From contig NC_042507.1 in assembly GCF_003054445.1 (NCBI RefSeq), positions 1,488,001 to 1,552,000 on the forward strand: DNA of 64,000 bases, read 5' to 3'. The notes beneath the pieces are model-generated. The model searched no databases, was not told where the DNA came from, and worked only from the letters and a program-made list of their open reading frames with translations. This DNA is from Pichia kudriavzevii (Eukaryota; Ascomycota; Pichiomycetes; Pichiales; Pichiaceae). The position numbers were made by a program, and so were the translations under genes. Shown one piece after another: positions 28,309 to 37,170 of the stretch (within the stretch, counting starts at the first letter, position 1; each line of letters starts with the position of its first letter).

Positions 28309-28845
28309 ATGCGTCCATTAACAGAGACAGAGACAAAGGTTGTCTTTGAGAAGCTTGCCAACTATATTGGTAGAAACATTTCCCAGTTACTTACAGATAC
28401 ACATGTTTTCAGGATTCAGAAGGATCGATTATACTATGTTCCTGTTGAAATTGCGAGGTTTGCCACGTCGGTTGCACGTAAGCAGCTCATGTCTGTAGGT
28501 GTGTGTTTTGGGAAATTCACAAAGACGGGAAAGTTTAGGTTGCACATCACTTCATTGCCATATCTGTCCAAATACGCAAAGTACAAGATATGGATCAAAA
28601 ACAACGGTGAAATGCCCTTTTTGTATGGTAACCACGTCTTGAAGGCGCATGTGGGGAAGATGAGCGACGATGTCCCTGAACATGCCGGTGTCATTGTGTT
28701 TTCGATGAACGACACGCCGTTGGGATTCGGGGTATCAGCAAAGAGTACCATTGAGGCCAGAAATCTACAACCAACTTCCATTGTTGTTTACAGACAAGGA
28801 GATATTGGTGAATATCTAAGAGACGAAGATACGTTGTTTACCTGA
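28309..28845 (+). CDS. NIP7: 60S ribosome biogenesis factor Nip7
   Basis: A 178-residue protein needed for 27S pre-rRNA processing and 60S assembly. The frame runs back to a GTG, but the ATG used gives MRPLTETETKVVFEKLANYI, matching the known N-terminus. The C-terminal PUA RNA-binding domain starts at about residue 95, with IWIKNNGEMPFLYGNHVLKA, HVGKMSDDVPEHAGVIVFSM and the end IGEYLRDEDTLFT, almost identical to S. cerevisiae Nip7 (181). An ATG immediately followed by TAG lies at 28263-28268, 46 nt upstream; if inside the mRNA leader it would be a minimal start-stop upstream ORF. Confidence 0.96.
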   Translation: MRPLTETETKVVFEKLANYIGRNISQLLTDTHVFRIQKDRLYYVPVEIARFATSVARKQLMSVGVCFGKFTKTGKFRLHITSLPYLSKYAKYKIWIKNNGEMPFLYGNHVLKAHVGKMSDDVPEHAGVIVFSMNDTPLGFGVSAKSTIEARNLQPTSIVVYRQGDIGEYLRDEDTLFT

Positions 28846-28882
28846 TATATAGTAGAGATAGAGAATTATATTCACAATGTGA

Positions 28883-30280
28883 CTAAATACCTTGTGTAAG
28901 TTTGGAACGTTTAGATTTTTTCGAAGACTTGAACGACGATCTATCCTTGAGGGGGAGCCATCTCTCTGGGTCTGAGGAATGTCCCCTATGGCGTGGTTTC
29001 CGATGGCGCTTTGCCCGGACGACATGTGTTGGATGGGAGGTTGGTGTCAAGAGGTCATCGATGGAGAGGGCGGAAACATTGACAGAGGAGGTATCGACGT
29101 CAGTTGCAGTCAGAGAGATGCCGTACTTGTCAAGGGTTTCTCTTGATTTCTCGGCATCGTAGGGGAGAAGCTTGAGAGCAACAAAGGTGATGTATTCCTT
29201 TGGGGTTGCCGAGTCGAATGACTCGATGATGGAGAGCAAAGCCATTGGCAATTTCTTGGAGTTGATCTTCTCCAAGAGGGTAATGAGCAGCTTCCCCAAA
29301 GCCGGAGTGGATGGGTCAACTAGGGTGATTGCCCTCTGGTAGTTACCAGTGTCGATTGCTTCCTGGATTGTCCTGTAAACGCCATAGTTTGACTTTCCAA
29401 TGGCCACATCGAGTTGTTGAATGTTTGATTTCACAATGGCCAGCTGAGGAGTTGTTAATTTATATTGATTAATATCAACAGTGCCTAAATCCAATTCTCT
29501 AATAGCCAAATGAGGAGATTCAACTTTTTCCTTGGATAAGGTGTTGAATTTCCCCGTTAAGGAGTTGTCGAATAATGAAGGATTACCCAAGAGCAAATCA
29601 ATATAAGCCATTTGTTGTTTAATTGGAGTCTGTTCTATTTTTCTTTCAACATCATCCAATTGTTGTGTCAACTCCAAGGCTTTCCCAAGAGTTTCTAAAG
29701 CCCTCCTAGCTTGTCCATTACAGAGTTCAAGAAGGGCAACGTTGAATAGTTGATCATAAGAGTCGTCAATAATTGGGGTTATTGGTTGGATTTCATTAGA
29801 CATTGCACCTTGCATCAACATTTGGACAATAACGGCCCTCTCATTGACAGAAACATCATGGAGTTCGTCCTCCATTGAGAGAGACTGGTAGATTTGCAAG
29901 GCCTTCTTGGATTGACCACATTGGTAGTAATATTGTGCCAAAATATGTTTAAGAGAACGTTTGTCTTTATAACTTGTAGCCACTTGTTCAACCTTTGGAT
30001 CGTTAAGTTTGTAATATATATATGCTATTTCATTGACAAGCTCTTCGCCTGCTTCAGCTACAAGAGACTCATTGGCCTCAACGATTTCTCTAGCCCTATT
30101 ATAGTGGTCGTTTCGAATAGATGTAACGAGTGTCTTCTTAAATGTGTCAATGTCTCTAATAACAAGTGGATCGAATGTATGAGAGGTTCCAAATTTCCTT
30201 CTCTCCCCATCATCATCATCATTTCCACCTTGTTTGTCTTTGTTCAATCTAAGTTTCGCCGTCTTAGTAGCCAGAGACAT
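28883..30280 (-). CDS. SRP72: signal recognition particle subunit Srp72
   Basis: A 465-residue SRP core protein that binds 7S RNA together with Srp68. The frame begins at a GTG three codons earlier; the ATG gives MSLATKTAKLRLNKDKQGG. The central region is TPR-like helical repeats (NRAREIVEANESLVAEAG, YYYQCGQSKKALQIYQSLS, ARRALETLGKALELT). The C-terminal RNA-binding motif is the diagnostic part: KRHRKPRHRGHSSDPERWLP at about residues 425-444, then LKDRSSFKSSKKSKRSK. It is shorter than S. cerevisiae Srp72 (640), so TPR content is reduced or the linker is short. A TSHPTH-rich segment precedes the RNA-binding end. Confidence 0.92.
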   Translation of the reverse strand: MSLATKTAKLRLNKDKQGGNDDDDGERRKFGTSHTFDPLVIRDIDTFKKTLVTSIRNDHYNRAREIVEANESLVAEAGEELVNEIAYIYYKLNDPKVEQVATSYKDKRSLKHILAQYYYQCGQSKKALQIYQSLSMEDELHDVSVNERAVIVQMLMQGAMSNEIQPITPIIDDSYDQLFNVALLELCNGQARRALETLGKALELTQQLDDVERKIEQTPIKQQMAYIDLLLGNPSLFDNSLTGKFNTLSKEKVESPHLAIRELDLGTVDINQYKLTTPQLAIVKSNIQQLDVAIGKSNYGVYRTIQEAIDTGNYQRAITLVDPSTPALGKLLITLLEKINSKKLPMALLSIIESFDSATPKEYITFVALKLLPYDAEKSRETLDKYGISLTATDVDTSSVNVSALSIDDLLTPTSHPTHVVRAKRHRKPRHRGHSSDPERWLPLKDRSSFKSSKKSKRSKLTQGI

Positions 30281-30306
30281 TTTAATCACCTTCTACTTGT
30301 ATCACT

Positions 30307-31095
30307 CTATCGAATATTACAAATTGCTCCTTCGAGATATTCCACCATCTCTCTAATGGTCCATCGTTCCTCTCCTCTTTTAACGAGACACCTCTCCAAG
30401 ATTTTCACCACTCGCGCATCCTCGACAATTTTGGGCGTTCGTAAATAACCTTCCTTGGAAATCGCCCTTAAAGTGCCCTCCCTTGTTGGCCGCTCGAAGG
30501 GCGGACGACCCTCCAGCAGCTCGTAGAGTAGCACGCCACACGCCCAAACGTCGACCGGAGTGCTTATGGGACTTACAGATAACCCACCGGTGCTACCGGC
30601 AATGCTCTCTGGGGCCAAATAGTCTAATGTTCCTACAACTCCAATTCCTCCAACACCTCCAAGATCCCCTACTTTATAAATACCATGTTGATAACATAGG
30701 ATATTCTCTGGTTTTATATCTCGATGTACAATACCATGCTGATGTAGGAAATATAATCCTCTCCCCACCTGTAGAACCACTTCAAGGGCCTCTTGGACAG
30801 TGACTTTCCCTACCTTGTTATACAATTCACCGGCTTCTGCATATTCCATCACAATGTACACATTTTCCCTATCATGGAACCATCCGTATAATGGTACCAA
30901 ATTGAAATGTCTCAATTGTGTCCCAATACCAATCTCATGAGAGACGCTCCGTTCGGTCCCCTGTGAGAGTGCATCTCTCTTCCGTAGAACTTTTAATGCA
31001 ACAATATAGCCACTCTCCTTGTGTTGTGCAAGATAGACACTTCCAAACCTCCCATTCCCGAGCTTCTTGCCAATTCGAAATTCCCCCAAATGCAT
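30307..31095 (-). CDS. IPL1: Aurora (Ipl1)-type protein kinase with a shortened activation segment
   Basis: A 262-residue protein that is almost only kinase domain. Aurora-like hallmarks: FRIGKKLGNGRFGSVYLA at 6-23, Lys35, Glu54, LYGWFHDRENVYIVMEYAEA at 69-88, HRDIKPEN at 124-131 and GTLDYLAPES at 155-164. Catalytic Lys, Glu and Asp are kept. Unusual: DFG is DLG (144-146), only 14 glycine-rich residues separate DLG from APE, and the RRxT autophosphorylation site of Aurora kinases is missing; an extra Gly/Ser-rich insert follows APE. There is no N-terminal extension (S. cerevisiae Ipl1 has about 100 residues). Either a fast-evolving Ipl1 or a paralogue. The ATG used is the first in frame. Confidence 0.8.
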   Translation of the reverse strand: MHLGEFRIGKKLGNGRFGSVYLAQHKESGYIVALKVLRKRDALSQGTERSVSHEIGIGTQLRHFNLVPLYGWFHDRENVYIVMEYAEAGELYNKVGKVTVQEALEVVLQVGRGLYFLHQHGIVHRDIKPENILCYQHGIYKVGDLGGVGGIGVVGTLDYLAPESIAGSTGGLSVSPISTPVDVWACGVLLYELLEGRPPFERPTREGTLRAISKEGYLRTPKIVEDARVVKILERCLVKRGEERWTIREMVEYLEGAICNIR

Positions 31096-31686
31096 TCAGT
31101 CTCTCTTTATTATTGTAACTGTTTGGTTTTTATGTTTTTTTTTTCTCTTTTTTGTTTAAGGGGCCTTTACAACGATCTTCAAATAGATGGAGATATACAG
31201 AGATAGAGAGGTAGATAGATAGACAGATAGATAGATGTCGAGGTATACAATTAGACACGTCTCTGTGGCAATTCCAAGCTAGAACCATTAGAATCAATAG
31301 CATTCCATCGCTGAGCATCAGTTCCCCTATACACATTTTTCGTGTTTCCCCTTTGGCGGGTTCCTGTCACGTGCAAAACCAAATTGGGGAAAAACTTGGT
31401 TGACTTTAAAACGGATTTTATTTGATTTTATTTTTTTAATTTGATTTTATTTTTTTTTAATTTTTTTTTTCAGAGTTGGAAAATGGAATTTTTGATTTTG
31501 AAACTGAAATTTAAATCTACAAGGATAATTATACAGATATCTACAAATATTTAGTAAAAAAAAAAACAAAAAAATATCATACTACTGAAACATACAAGTG
31601 AAGAATCTTTGTTTGTGTTTTTTTTGCTAGTGTTTTCGTTTCCCTTCCATTCACCTTTAGCATCATATTTACCTTAGGAAACAACT
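31096..31686. other. divergent intergenic region between the Aurora-type kinase and MRH4
   Basis: Contains GATAGATAGACAGATAG simple repeat at about 31210-31235, an exact GTCACGTG at 31366-31373 (about 310 bp from MRH4) and TTTTATTT-rich sequence at 31415-31470. No gene or RNA recognised. Confidence 0.45.
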
Positions 31687-33222
31687 ATGCGTGTCTCATT
31701 GGTATCACTGGCAAGGCCGAAATTCTCAAGAGGCCCGATCCTTAAAAGGAGTCCAAATATGGCATCGCCCTCCCCCTCGGGATCAAAATCTTCAAGGTCA
31801 AGTTCGTCAAGAGATGAGCTGCCACCGTTTAAATTTGGTCCTTATTCTCCACTCAACCTACCAGACGAGTCGTCTCGGAAAGGTATTTCGAATCTTGTGT
31901 CTAAAATTACCGACTTCAATGAACTCAAGATATATCCAGAAATCCGTAATTCGTTGCTTAACGAGGTGAAGAAACATACCGTGTTACGTTCCCAAAATTT
32001 TGTTCGTCCTGCCAAGGTGAAAACAGAGAATGAGTTGAACGGATTAATCATCCGTCCAACTCCTATTCAAACTGCCGCTATTAAGATCATCAACAATAAG
32101 AGGAAACCTGGTGAATTCTTCAAGACGTTTACATTGGCTGCAGAAACAGGGTCAGGTAAAACATGGGCTTATTTGGCACCACTACTACAACAACTATTAC
32201 AAGGTCTTAAAGAGCCGGAAGTGACGTCTTCCCCATCAATTCGGGCAAAGGCGGGTATCAAGTCTGTCATTTTGGTCCCAACACATGAATTGGTTGACCA
32301 AGTCTATGAGACTGCCAAGTATGTCGGTGATGATCTGAACCTTTCGGTGTTTAAATGGGATACCGATTCAAACTTTAAGGAGTTCATAAGTGTCTTCCGT
32401 ACGGGAATCGATATTTTCGTTACAACGCCTGGTAAGTTCCATTCCTTATCAAGGTACGATTCTTTAAAATCGTCTCCAAAAGTCTTGTTTGGCTCGATTT
32501 CCTTTTGTGTAGTCGACGAGGCAGATACCCTAATGGACGAATCCTTTTTGCCAGATACCCAATCGATCATCTCGAAGATGTCACGATTGGAGACCCTGGT
32601 CTTTGCAAGTGCTACATACCCTGCTCGTTTCAACAAAACAATCAACCATTTGTATCCAACAATCACCACAATATCAACCCCACAGTTACATAAACTGCCA
32701 AAGTCAATCGAGTTTAGAGTGGTCAATGCAAGCGTGGCTCCTTACAAAGGCTCCAAAATGAAAGCTTTAGCTCAAGCGTTATACGCAATCTATTGTGATG
32801 GTACAGAAGAGGGATACCAGAAACGGGTGCTTATATTTGTCAACAAGAAGGACGATTGTGAGAAGGTGTCCAACAAGCTACAAGAATACGGCCATGATGT
32901 TACTTTTATATCTTCGGAAGACACTCCTGACGCAAGAAGGGAGAAAGTGGCACCTTTCATCAGTACCCCAACCCCAAGTGAGGAGCGTCAGCTGAAAGTC
33001 CTCGTATGTACGGACCTTCTCAGCAGAGGCCTGAACTTTAAAGGTGTGAGAAACGTCATATTGCTTGACGTGCCTGCAAATTCGGCAGATTTGGTGCATA
33101 GAGCAGGTAGAACGGGTAGAATGAACCAAGGTGGTCGGGTCTTCTTGATAATAAACGATGCTGACAAGGGCCACGTGAAGGGGCTGCCCAAGGTCTTGAG
33201 AAACAATAGGCGGTTAGGTTAG
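31687..33222 (+). CDS. MRH4: mitochondrial DEAD-box RNA helicase Mrh4
   Basis: A 511-residue helicase that in S. cerevisiae is needed for late assembly of the mitochondrial large ribosomal subunit. The N-terminus (MRVSLVSLARPKFSRGPILK) is a good mitochondrial presequence. Domain motifs in order: Q-motif-like RPTPIQTAAI at about 123-132, motif I AAETGSGKT at 151-159, motif II DEAD at about 277-280, motif III with SAT at about 307, then TDLLSRGLNF and HRAGRTGR at about 471-478. The motif III context FASATYPARFNKTI fits Mrh4. Length is near the S. cerevisiae 561. GTCACGTG lies upstream. Confidence 0.92.
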   Translation: MRVSLVSLARPKFSRGPILKRSPNMASPSPSGSKSSRSSSSRDELPPFKFGPYSPLNLPDESSRKGISNLVSKITDFNELKIYPEIRNSLLNEVKKHTVLRSQNFVRPAKVKTENELNGLIIRPTPIQTAAIKIINNKRKPGEFFKTFTLAAETGSGKTWAYLAPLLQQLLQGLKEPEVTSSPSIRAKAGIKSVILVPTHELVDQVYETAKYVGDDLNLSVFKWDTDSNFKEFISVFRTGIDIFVTTPGKFHSLSRYDSLKSSPKVLFGSISFCVVDEADTLMDESFLPDTQSIISKMSRLETLVFASATYPARFNKTINHLYPTITTISTPQLHKLPKSIEFRVVNASVAPYKGSKMKALAQALYAIYCDGTEEGYQKRVLIFVNKKDDCEKVSNKLQEYGHDVTFISSEDTPDARREKVAPFISTPTPSEERQLKVLVCTDLLSRGLNFKGVRNVILLDVPANSADLVHRAGRTGRMNQGGRVFLIINDADKGHVKGLPKVLRNNRRLG

Positions 33223-33492
33223 CCCTATGCTAGGCCTTCGTCTAAATACTGTATATAGTAAGTGAAAATATAGATGATCAATTATAGCATTCACAATGTA
33301 ATAATACTACTAGCTAGCATTCTCCTTCACCACCTCGTCGCTTATCGGATAATAGCCGATACTACATGTGCACAGAATAAGCGAATGCCAAACTTCTCTC
33401 GTTTTTCTCGTATATTGTGGATTTTTCCGTTCTTTTTGTGTTTTCTGTCATGTGTTGCGAGATCTTCCTGCTATCACTACCAGATTCTTATC

Positions 33493-36400
33493 CTACTCAA
33501 TCATAGCCAAGTAATCAAATTCTCCATCATCTAATATGTGGGATTCATCCCCAGATGTTGCAGCCAAATCGTCCCCCATAGACATATCGAATCGGCTAAT
33601 CTCCAAATCCAAAAATGGAGACAGAGGATTACCAAGTGACACTGGGGATCCAAAAACGTCACTAACCTCCTCTCTGCCTAGTATTTTTTCTTCCATTAAT
33701 TGGATATTATCATCATTTCCAACGTGTACGGTATCTGCCACATCACTCACATCTTCTACTGACTCTTCTCCAATTTCCCAGTTCTCTCCCTCTTCTTCAC
33801 ACACACCGGGATTGAAGGCAGGCAATGAAAATCCAACATCTCGAACTTGTGAGATACCAGTACGTCGCAGCTGTCTCTCTTGTTCGTCTCTCAAGTGTTG
33901 AAATTTGAAATAGAAAGAATCACTCTTGTTGAATGTGCTCTTTCCAACAGGTTTGACTCTCCTCACCGGCTCTGCAACACACTCAACAGGTGGTGTTGGT
34001 GTCTCTATAACACGAAGAGATTCTAACTTTGGTTCGGGTTTCTTCAAAAGCTCAAATAGATCATCATCGTAACTAACAAATTCCCTTTCCTTCCCAGGTT
34101 GGAGCATCCCGCCCATAATATCAACAGAATCCTTGTACGTACGTTTCTTTGTCCCATCTAATTTCGCATACATTGGTTCCTTGATTTCAGCATGTTTTGG
34201 CGCTTCCATTGGGAATTCAAAATGTGAATTCACATAAATCGATGCGGAGGCTCGTGATTCACCTCCTTCCACAGTCAAAGGTGCTGTCATTTGAGAGTCA
34301 CGCTTGATGTGGTTCTTCACAGACACTGGTTCAACTTCTTCTTTGTATTCCACCGGCGCTGTCGGATTTGTCGTTTCTGACGGGGTTGGCAGCTTTAAAG
34401 TTTTGGATGGTTTTGACGGTTTTGTAGGTTTCAATTCCTTTCTCAGACTAACATGGTGAACAACACTTGATTGACGTTGATTAGATTTTTCCCGTTTAAA
34501 TATATCAAACAGTGACTTTTTACGTTGTTCTTGTTTGTTTAATAGCTCATGCGATCTTGGACGACTGTCCCTAGTCTTAGTAACTTCAATTACTTTTTTA
34601 TTTAGAATCTCCTGCCTTGAACTTTCTAACTTCTCAAATGGTACTTCAACCACCTTGTAGACTCGTTTGTTCAAATACCCATTATTTTTTATTAGATAGT
34701 CAATCATATCCTTATTATAGATGCTCATATGCATTGTGAATAATTCACTGAATATGGAAGTCAATGATTCACTTAACTTTTCTGCCTCGATTTCATATGA
34801 AAAGTAGCCGTCTTCGTCATTACATTTAGTTTCTCCTTCCAACCTTACAACCGAATCATTGACAAAGTTCAAGGTAATTAGAGTGAAAACATTTGGATAT
34901 TTATTCATCAAAGTCGATGTATACTTTTCATTGAATAATATTAAAAATGGTGACTTCATAACCTCATTGTTGTAACCATTCTTTTCATGTGCTATATAAT
35001 AGACTCTTTTCAGATTCTCATTTTCTGAACCAGAGAATAGGTGAAATGACTGTGATTTATTGAGAACTTTCGAACGTGCCAAAACTTCGGTAACGTATTT
35101 GCCAGATACACCTTCATCTAGTTGGTATACTCCAGTGTACAAATCATCCTTTATATTGAAAAATCGTACAAATGATCGATTTTCATGATAATAATATATG
35201 GAATAGATGTCATTAATTGAAACCCAATTAGTCACTCGCATTCTGGGTAATTTATTCAAAGGTGTTTCGTTGGTTAAAGAATGCATCAAAATGTCAGATA
35301 CATTGGGTTTATGGATATTGGTTGTGGAGTCCCACAGTGTCCTATAATACTCATCATCAATTATACTTAGAACTAAAACATGATCACTGAACACTATTAT
35401 TACCGCCTTATCATAAACAGTATCTTGTAAAACGTCAATAACATCAAAAACTGCTACAACTCTCCGAGTCAACCAGCCATATTGTAATGATGATGGCCAA
35501 TTTTCTGCAATTTCTGTTAAGATTTTCCCCGTTGGTGTGAATATTCGCCCATTGTATGGTTTAAGCTGATCATTGGCAAATGATGAAATTGTGTCATCAC
35601 ATGATTTCAAGTAAAGATCAACATTTTCAGCCAATTTTGCCGGCCATTCTTTATTTCTATACAGTCTTTGGACAATTAACTGGATTTTAACCAAATTTAA
35701 AGACGAGTATAATGCAGTCTGAATAGTTCTTTGGTCATATGACTCATCCAGTTTATCCTTTATAGACGCATAACCTGCTAAAAAATTCTTTATTGCGCCT
35801 TCGTGTCTCATTTGGGCCTTATAGAAGTAAGGAATTGTTTCACCACATGCTCTCAAAACTTCATACGAACCGTAAGGTCTTGCAAGTTTTATCATATCAA
35901 GGAAAATACAATTGATCCTCGTAACTTCATCAATAGTGGGTGGAAAAATCCTATTTATTTGGTTTGTAGTAATTCCGGGGATTTTGCCTTCAAGCACTTT
36001 AACTCGTAGCGGTATAATAAAATTTCTCAAAAACTGAACTAAAAGAACCGTGTAGTTAGTTTGAACACTTATTAGTTCATCACAGATAGAGTTTATGAGA
36101 TCATTGTCATTTATGGGCTCAGGATTTGTTGGAATCTTGTAAACTTTTTCTGTTGGTTCGGGCGAATATTCACTTAACGGATCAAATAATTGCTCTAGTT
36201 GTTTCCCCAGCAGAAAAGCCATGGCATTATTTCTATCTGTCAATTCATTATTTTCTTCATTGTAGACAACATCCACAATGTAGCAAGACGATGAAACATT
36301 CACTGTTAAATACCCTAGGTTGTATAGAAATCTGCCTATATCATGTGGTGGTCTTGCATCTAGCAGCCTCATCTCGGATGCCAGCAAACCAGCTTGTGAT

Positions 36401-36903
36401 TCATCCCAGTCAAATACTTTTCCATTTAGATTTGCCTGTTTGTATAATGAATCGATTAGCAGTTTATCAAATTTGGCAAACGTCTTTAGCAATGATACGG
36501 CCAACGCCTTTCTAACTTTACTAGTACGATACCTTTCAGGCAGATTTTCAATTGCAGGATAGTATATTGACTGTTTTGAGAGATCTAGCGAATTATAGAC
36601 AGAACATCCATGTTTAGAAATGATAAATGATGACAACGTGTGGTTGGAAAGTGACTTATGGTTGTTATTATACACCATAGCAAAAATATCCCCTAAGACA
36701 TTATTATATACATGAAAGTAAGCAGCAGTGGGGAACATAGTTTCCCAGTATGCTTCGTTGAAAATATCGTCCTTAGATGGTGTTAGCTGATACTGAGAGC
36801 TCGATTTCACTAATGGTTCTTTGTATGTGTCATTATAATTTATAAAAAGGTTGAATCTCGATTTCGACTTTGGAATAAACGATTTGATAGTTAAATCTGC
36901 CAT
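33493..36903 (-). CDS. BUD3: bud-site selection protein Bud3 (Rho-GEF-like)
   Basis: A 1136-residue protein matching Bud3, which marks the axial bud site at the septin ring and acts as a guanine nucleotide exchange factor for Cdc42. Matching blocks include YYPAIENLPERYR near residue 115, LGKQLEQLFDPLSEYSPEPT around 232-251, and INRIFPPTIDEVTRINCIFL inside the DH-like domain around 320-345, all near-identical to S. cerevisiae. A PH-like region follows around 500-600. The C-terminal third is low complexity and charged with many Ser, Pro and Lys. It is shorter than S. cerevisiae Bud3 (1636). The starting ATG is clear and the coding sequence is AT-rich. Confidence 0.93.
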   Translation of the reverse strand: MADLTIKSFIPKSKSRFNLFINYNDTYKEPLVKSSSQYQLTPSKDDIFNEAYWETMFPTAAYFHVYNNVLGDIFAMVYNNNHKSLSNHTLSSFIISKHGCSVYNSLDLSKQSIYYPAIENLPERYRTSKVRKALAVSLLKTFAKFDKLLIDSLYKQANLNGKVFDWDESQAGLLASEMRLLDARPPHDIGRFLYNLGYLTVNVSSSCYIVDVVYNEENNELTDRNNAMAFLLGKQLEQLFDPLSEYSPEPTEKVYKIPTNPEPINDNDLINSICDELISVQTNYTVLLVQFLRNFIIPLRVKVLEGKIPGITTNQINRIFPPTIDEVTRINCIFLDMIKLARPYGSYEVLRACGETIPYFYKAQMRHEGAIKNFLAGYASIKDKLDESYDQRTIQTALYSSLNLVKIQLIVQRLYRNKEWPAKLAENVDLYLKSCDDTISSFANDQLKPYNGRIFTPTGKILTEIAENWPSSLQYGWLTRRVVAVFDVIDVLQDTVYDKAVIIVFSDHVLVLSIIDDEYYRTLWDSTTNIHKPNVSDILMHSLTNETPLNKLPRMRVTNWVSINDIYSIYYYHENRSFVRFFNIKDDLYTGVYQLDEGVSGKYVTEVLARSKVLNKSQSFHLFSGSENENLKRVYYIAHEKNGYNNEVMKSPFLILFNEKYTSTLMNKYPNVFTLITLNFVNDSVVRLEGETKCNDEDGYFSYEIEAEKLSESLTSIFSELFTMHMSIYNKDMIDYLIKNNGYLNKRVYKVVEVPFEKLESSRQEILNKKVIEVTKTRDSRPRSHELLNKQEQRKKSLFDIFKREKSNQRQSSVVHHVSLRKELKPTKPSKPSKTLKLPTPSETTNPTAPVEYKEEVEPVSVKNHIKRDSQMTAPLTVEGGESRASASIYVNSHFEFPMEAPKHAEIKEPMYAKLDGTKKRTYKDSVDIMGGMLQPGKEREFVSYDDDLFELLKKPEPKLESLRVIETPTPPVECVAEPVRRVKPVGKSTFNKSDSFYFKFQHLRDEQERQLRRTGISQVRDVGFSLPAFNPGVCEEEGENWEIGEESVEDVSDVADTVHVGNDDNIQLMEEKILGREEVSDVFGSPVSLGNPLSPFLDLEISRFDMSMGDDLAATSGDESHILDDGEFDYLAMIE

Positions 36904-37170
36904 TTCAATTCAGGTAAGAGTCGTGTTATATTTAAAATAGAAAAAAAAAACAGGGCTTATATAATAGCTGTTTCAAATAAATTCTTGAAAGTAAACAAAT
37001 CCGCTATAAAAAACTAAATCATAAAAATTTCCAACTTGAGAGGTAGCGTGTTAATATATCGCACTTTCCCATATACACATTAACAGATATAATAAGCAAA
37101 TACACGAATATCATTAAATAGTTCATAATCAGAAATTCATAAGGGAGAAACAAGGGGAAAAACAAATCGT

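Noticed and set aside
33274-33534. 86-codon plus frame overlapping the 3' end of BUD3
   Set aside because: Hydrophobic composition from AT-rich terminator DNA; overlaps BUD3 coding in antisense; no recognisable feature.
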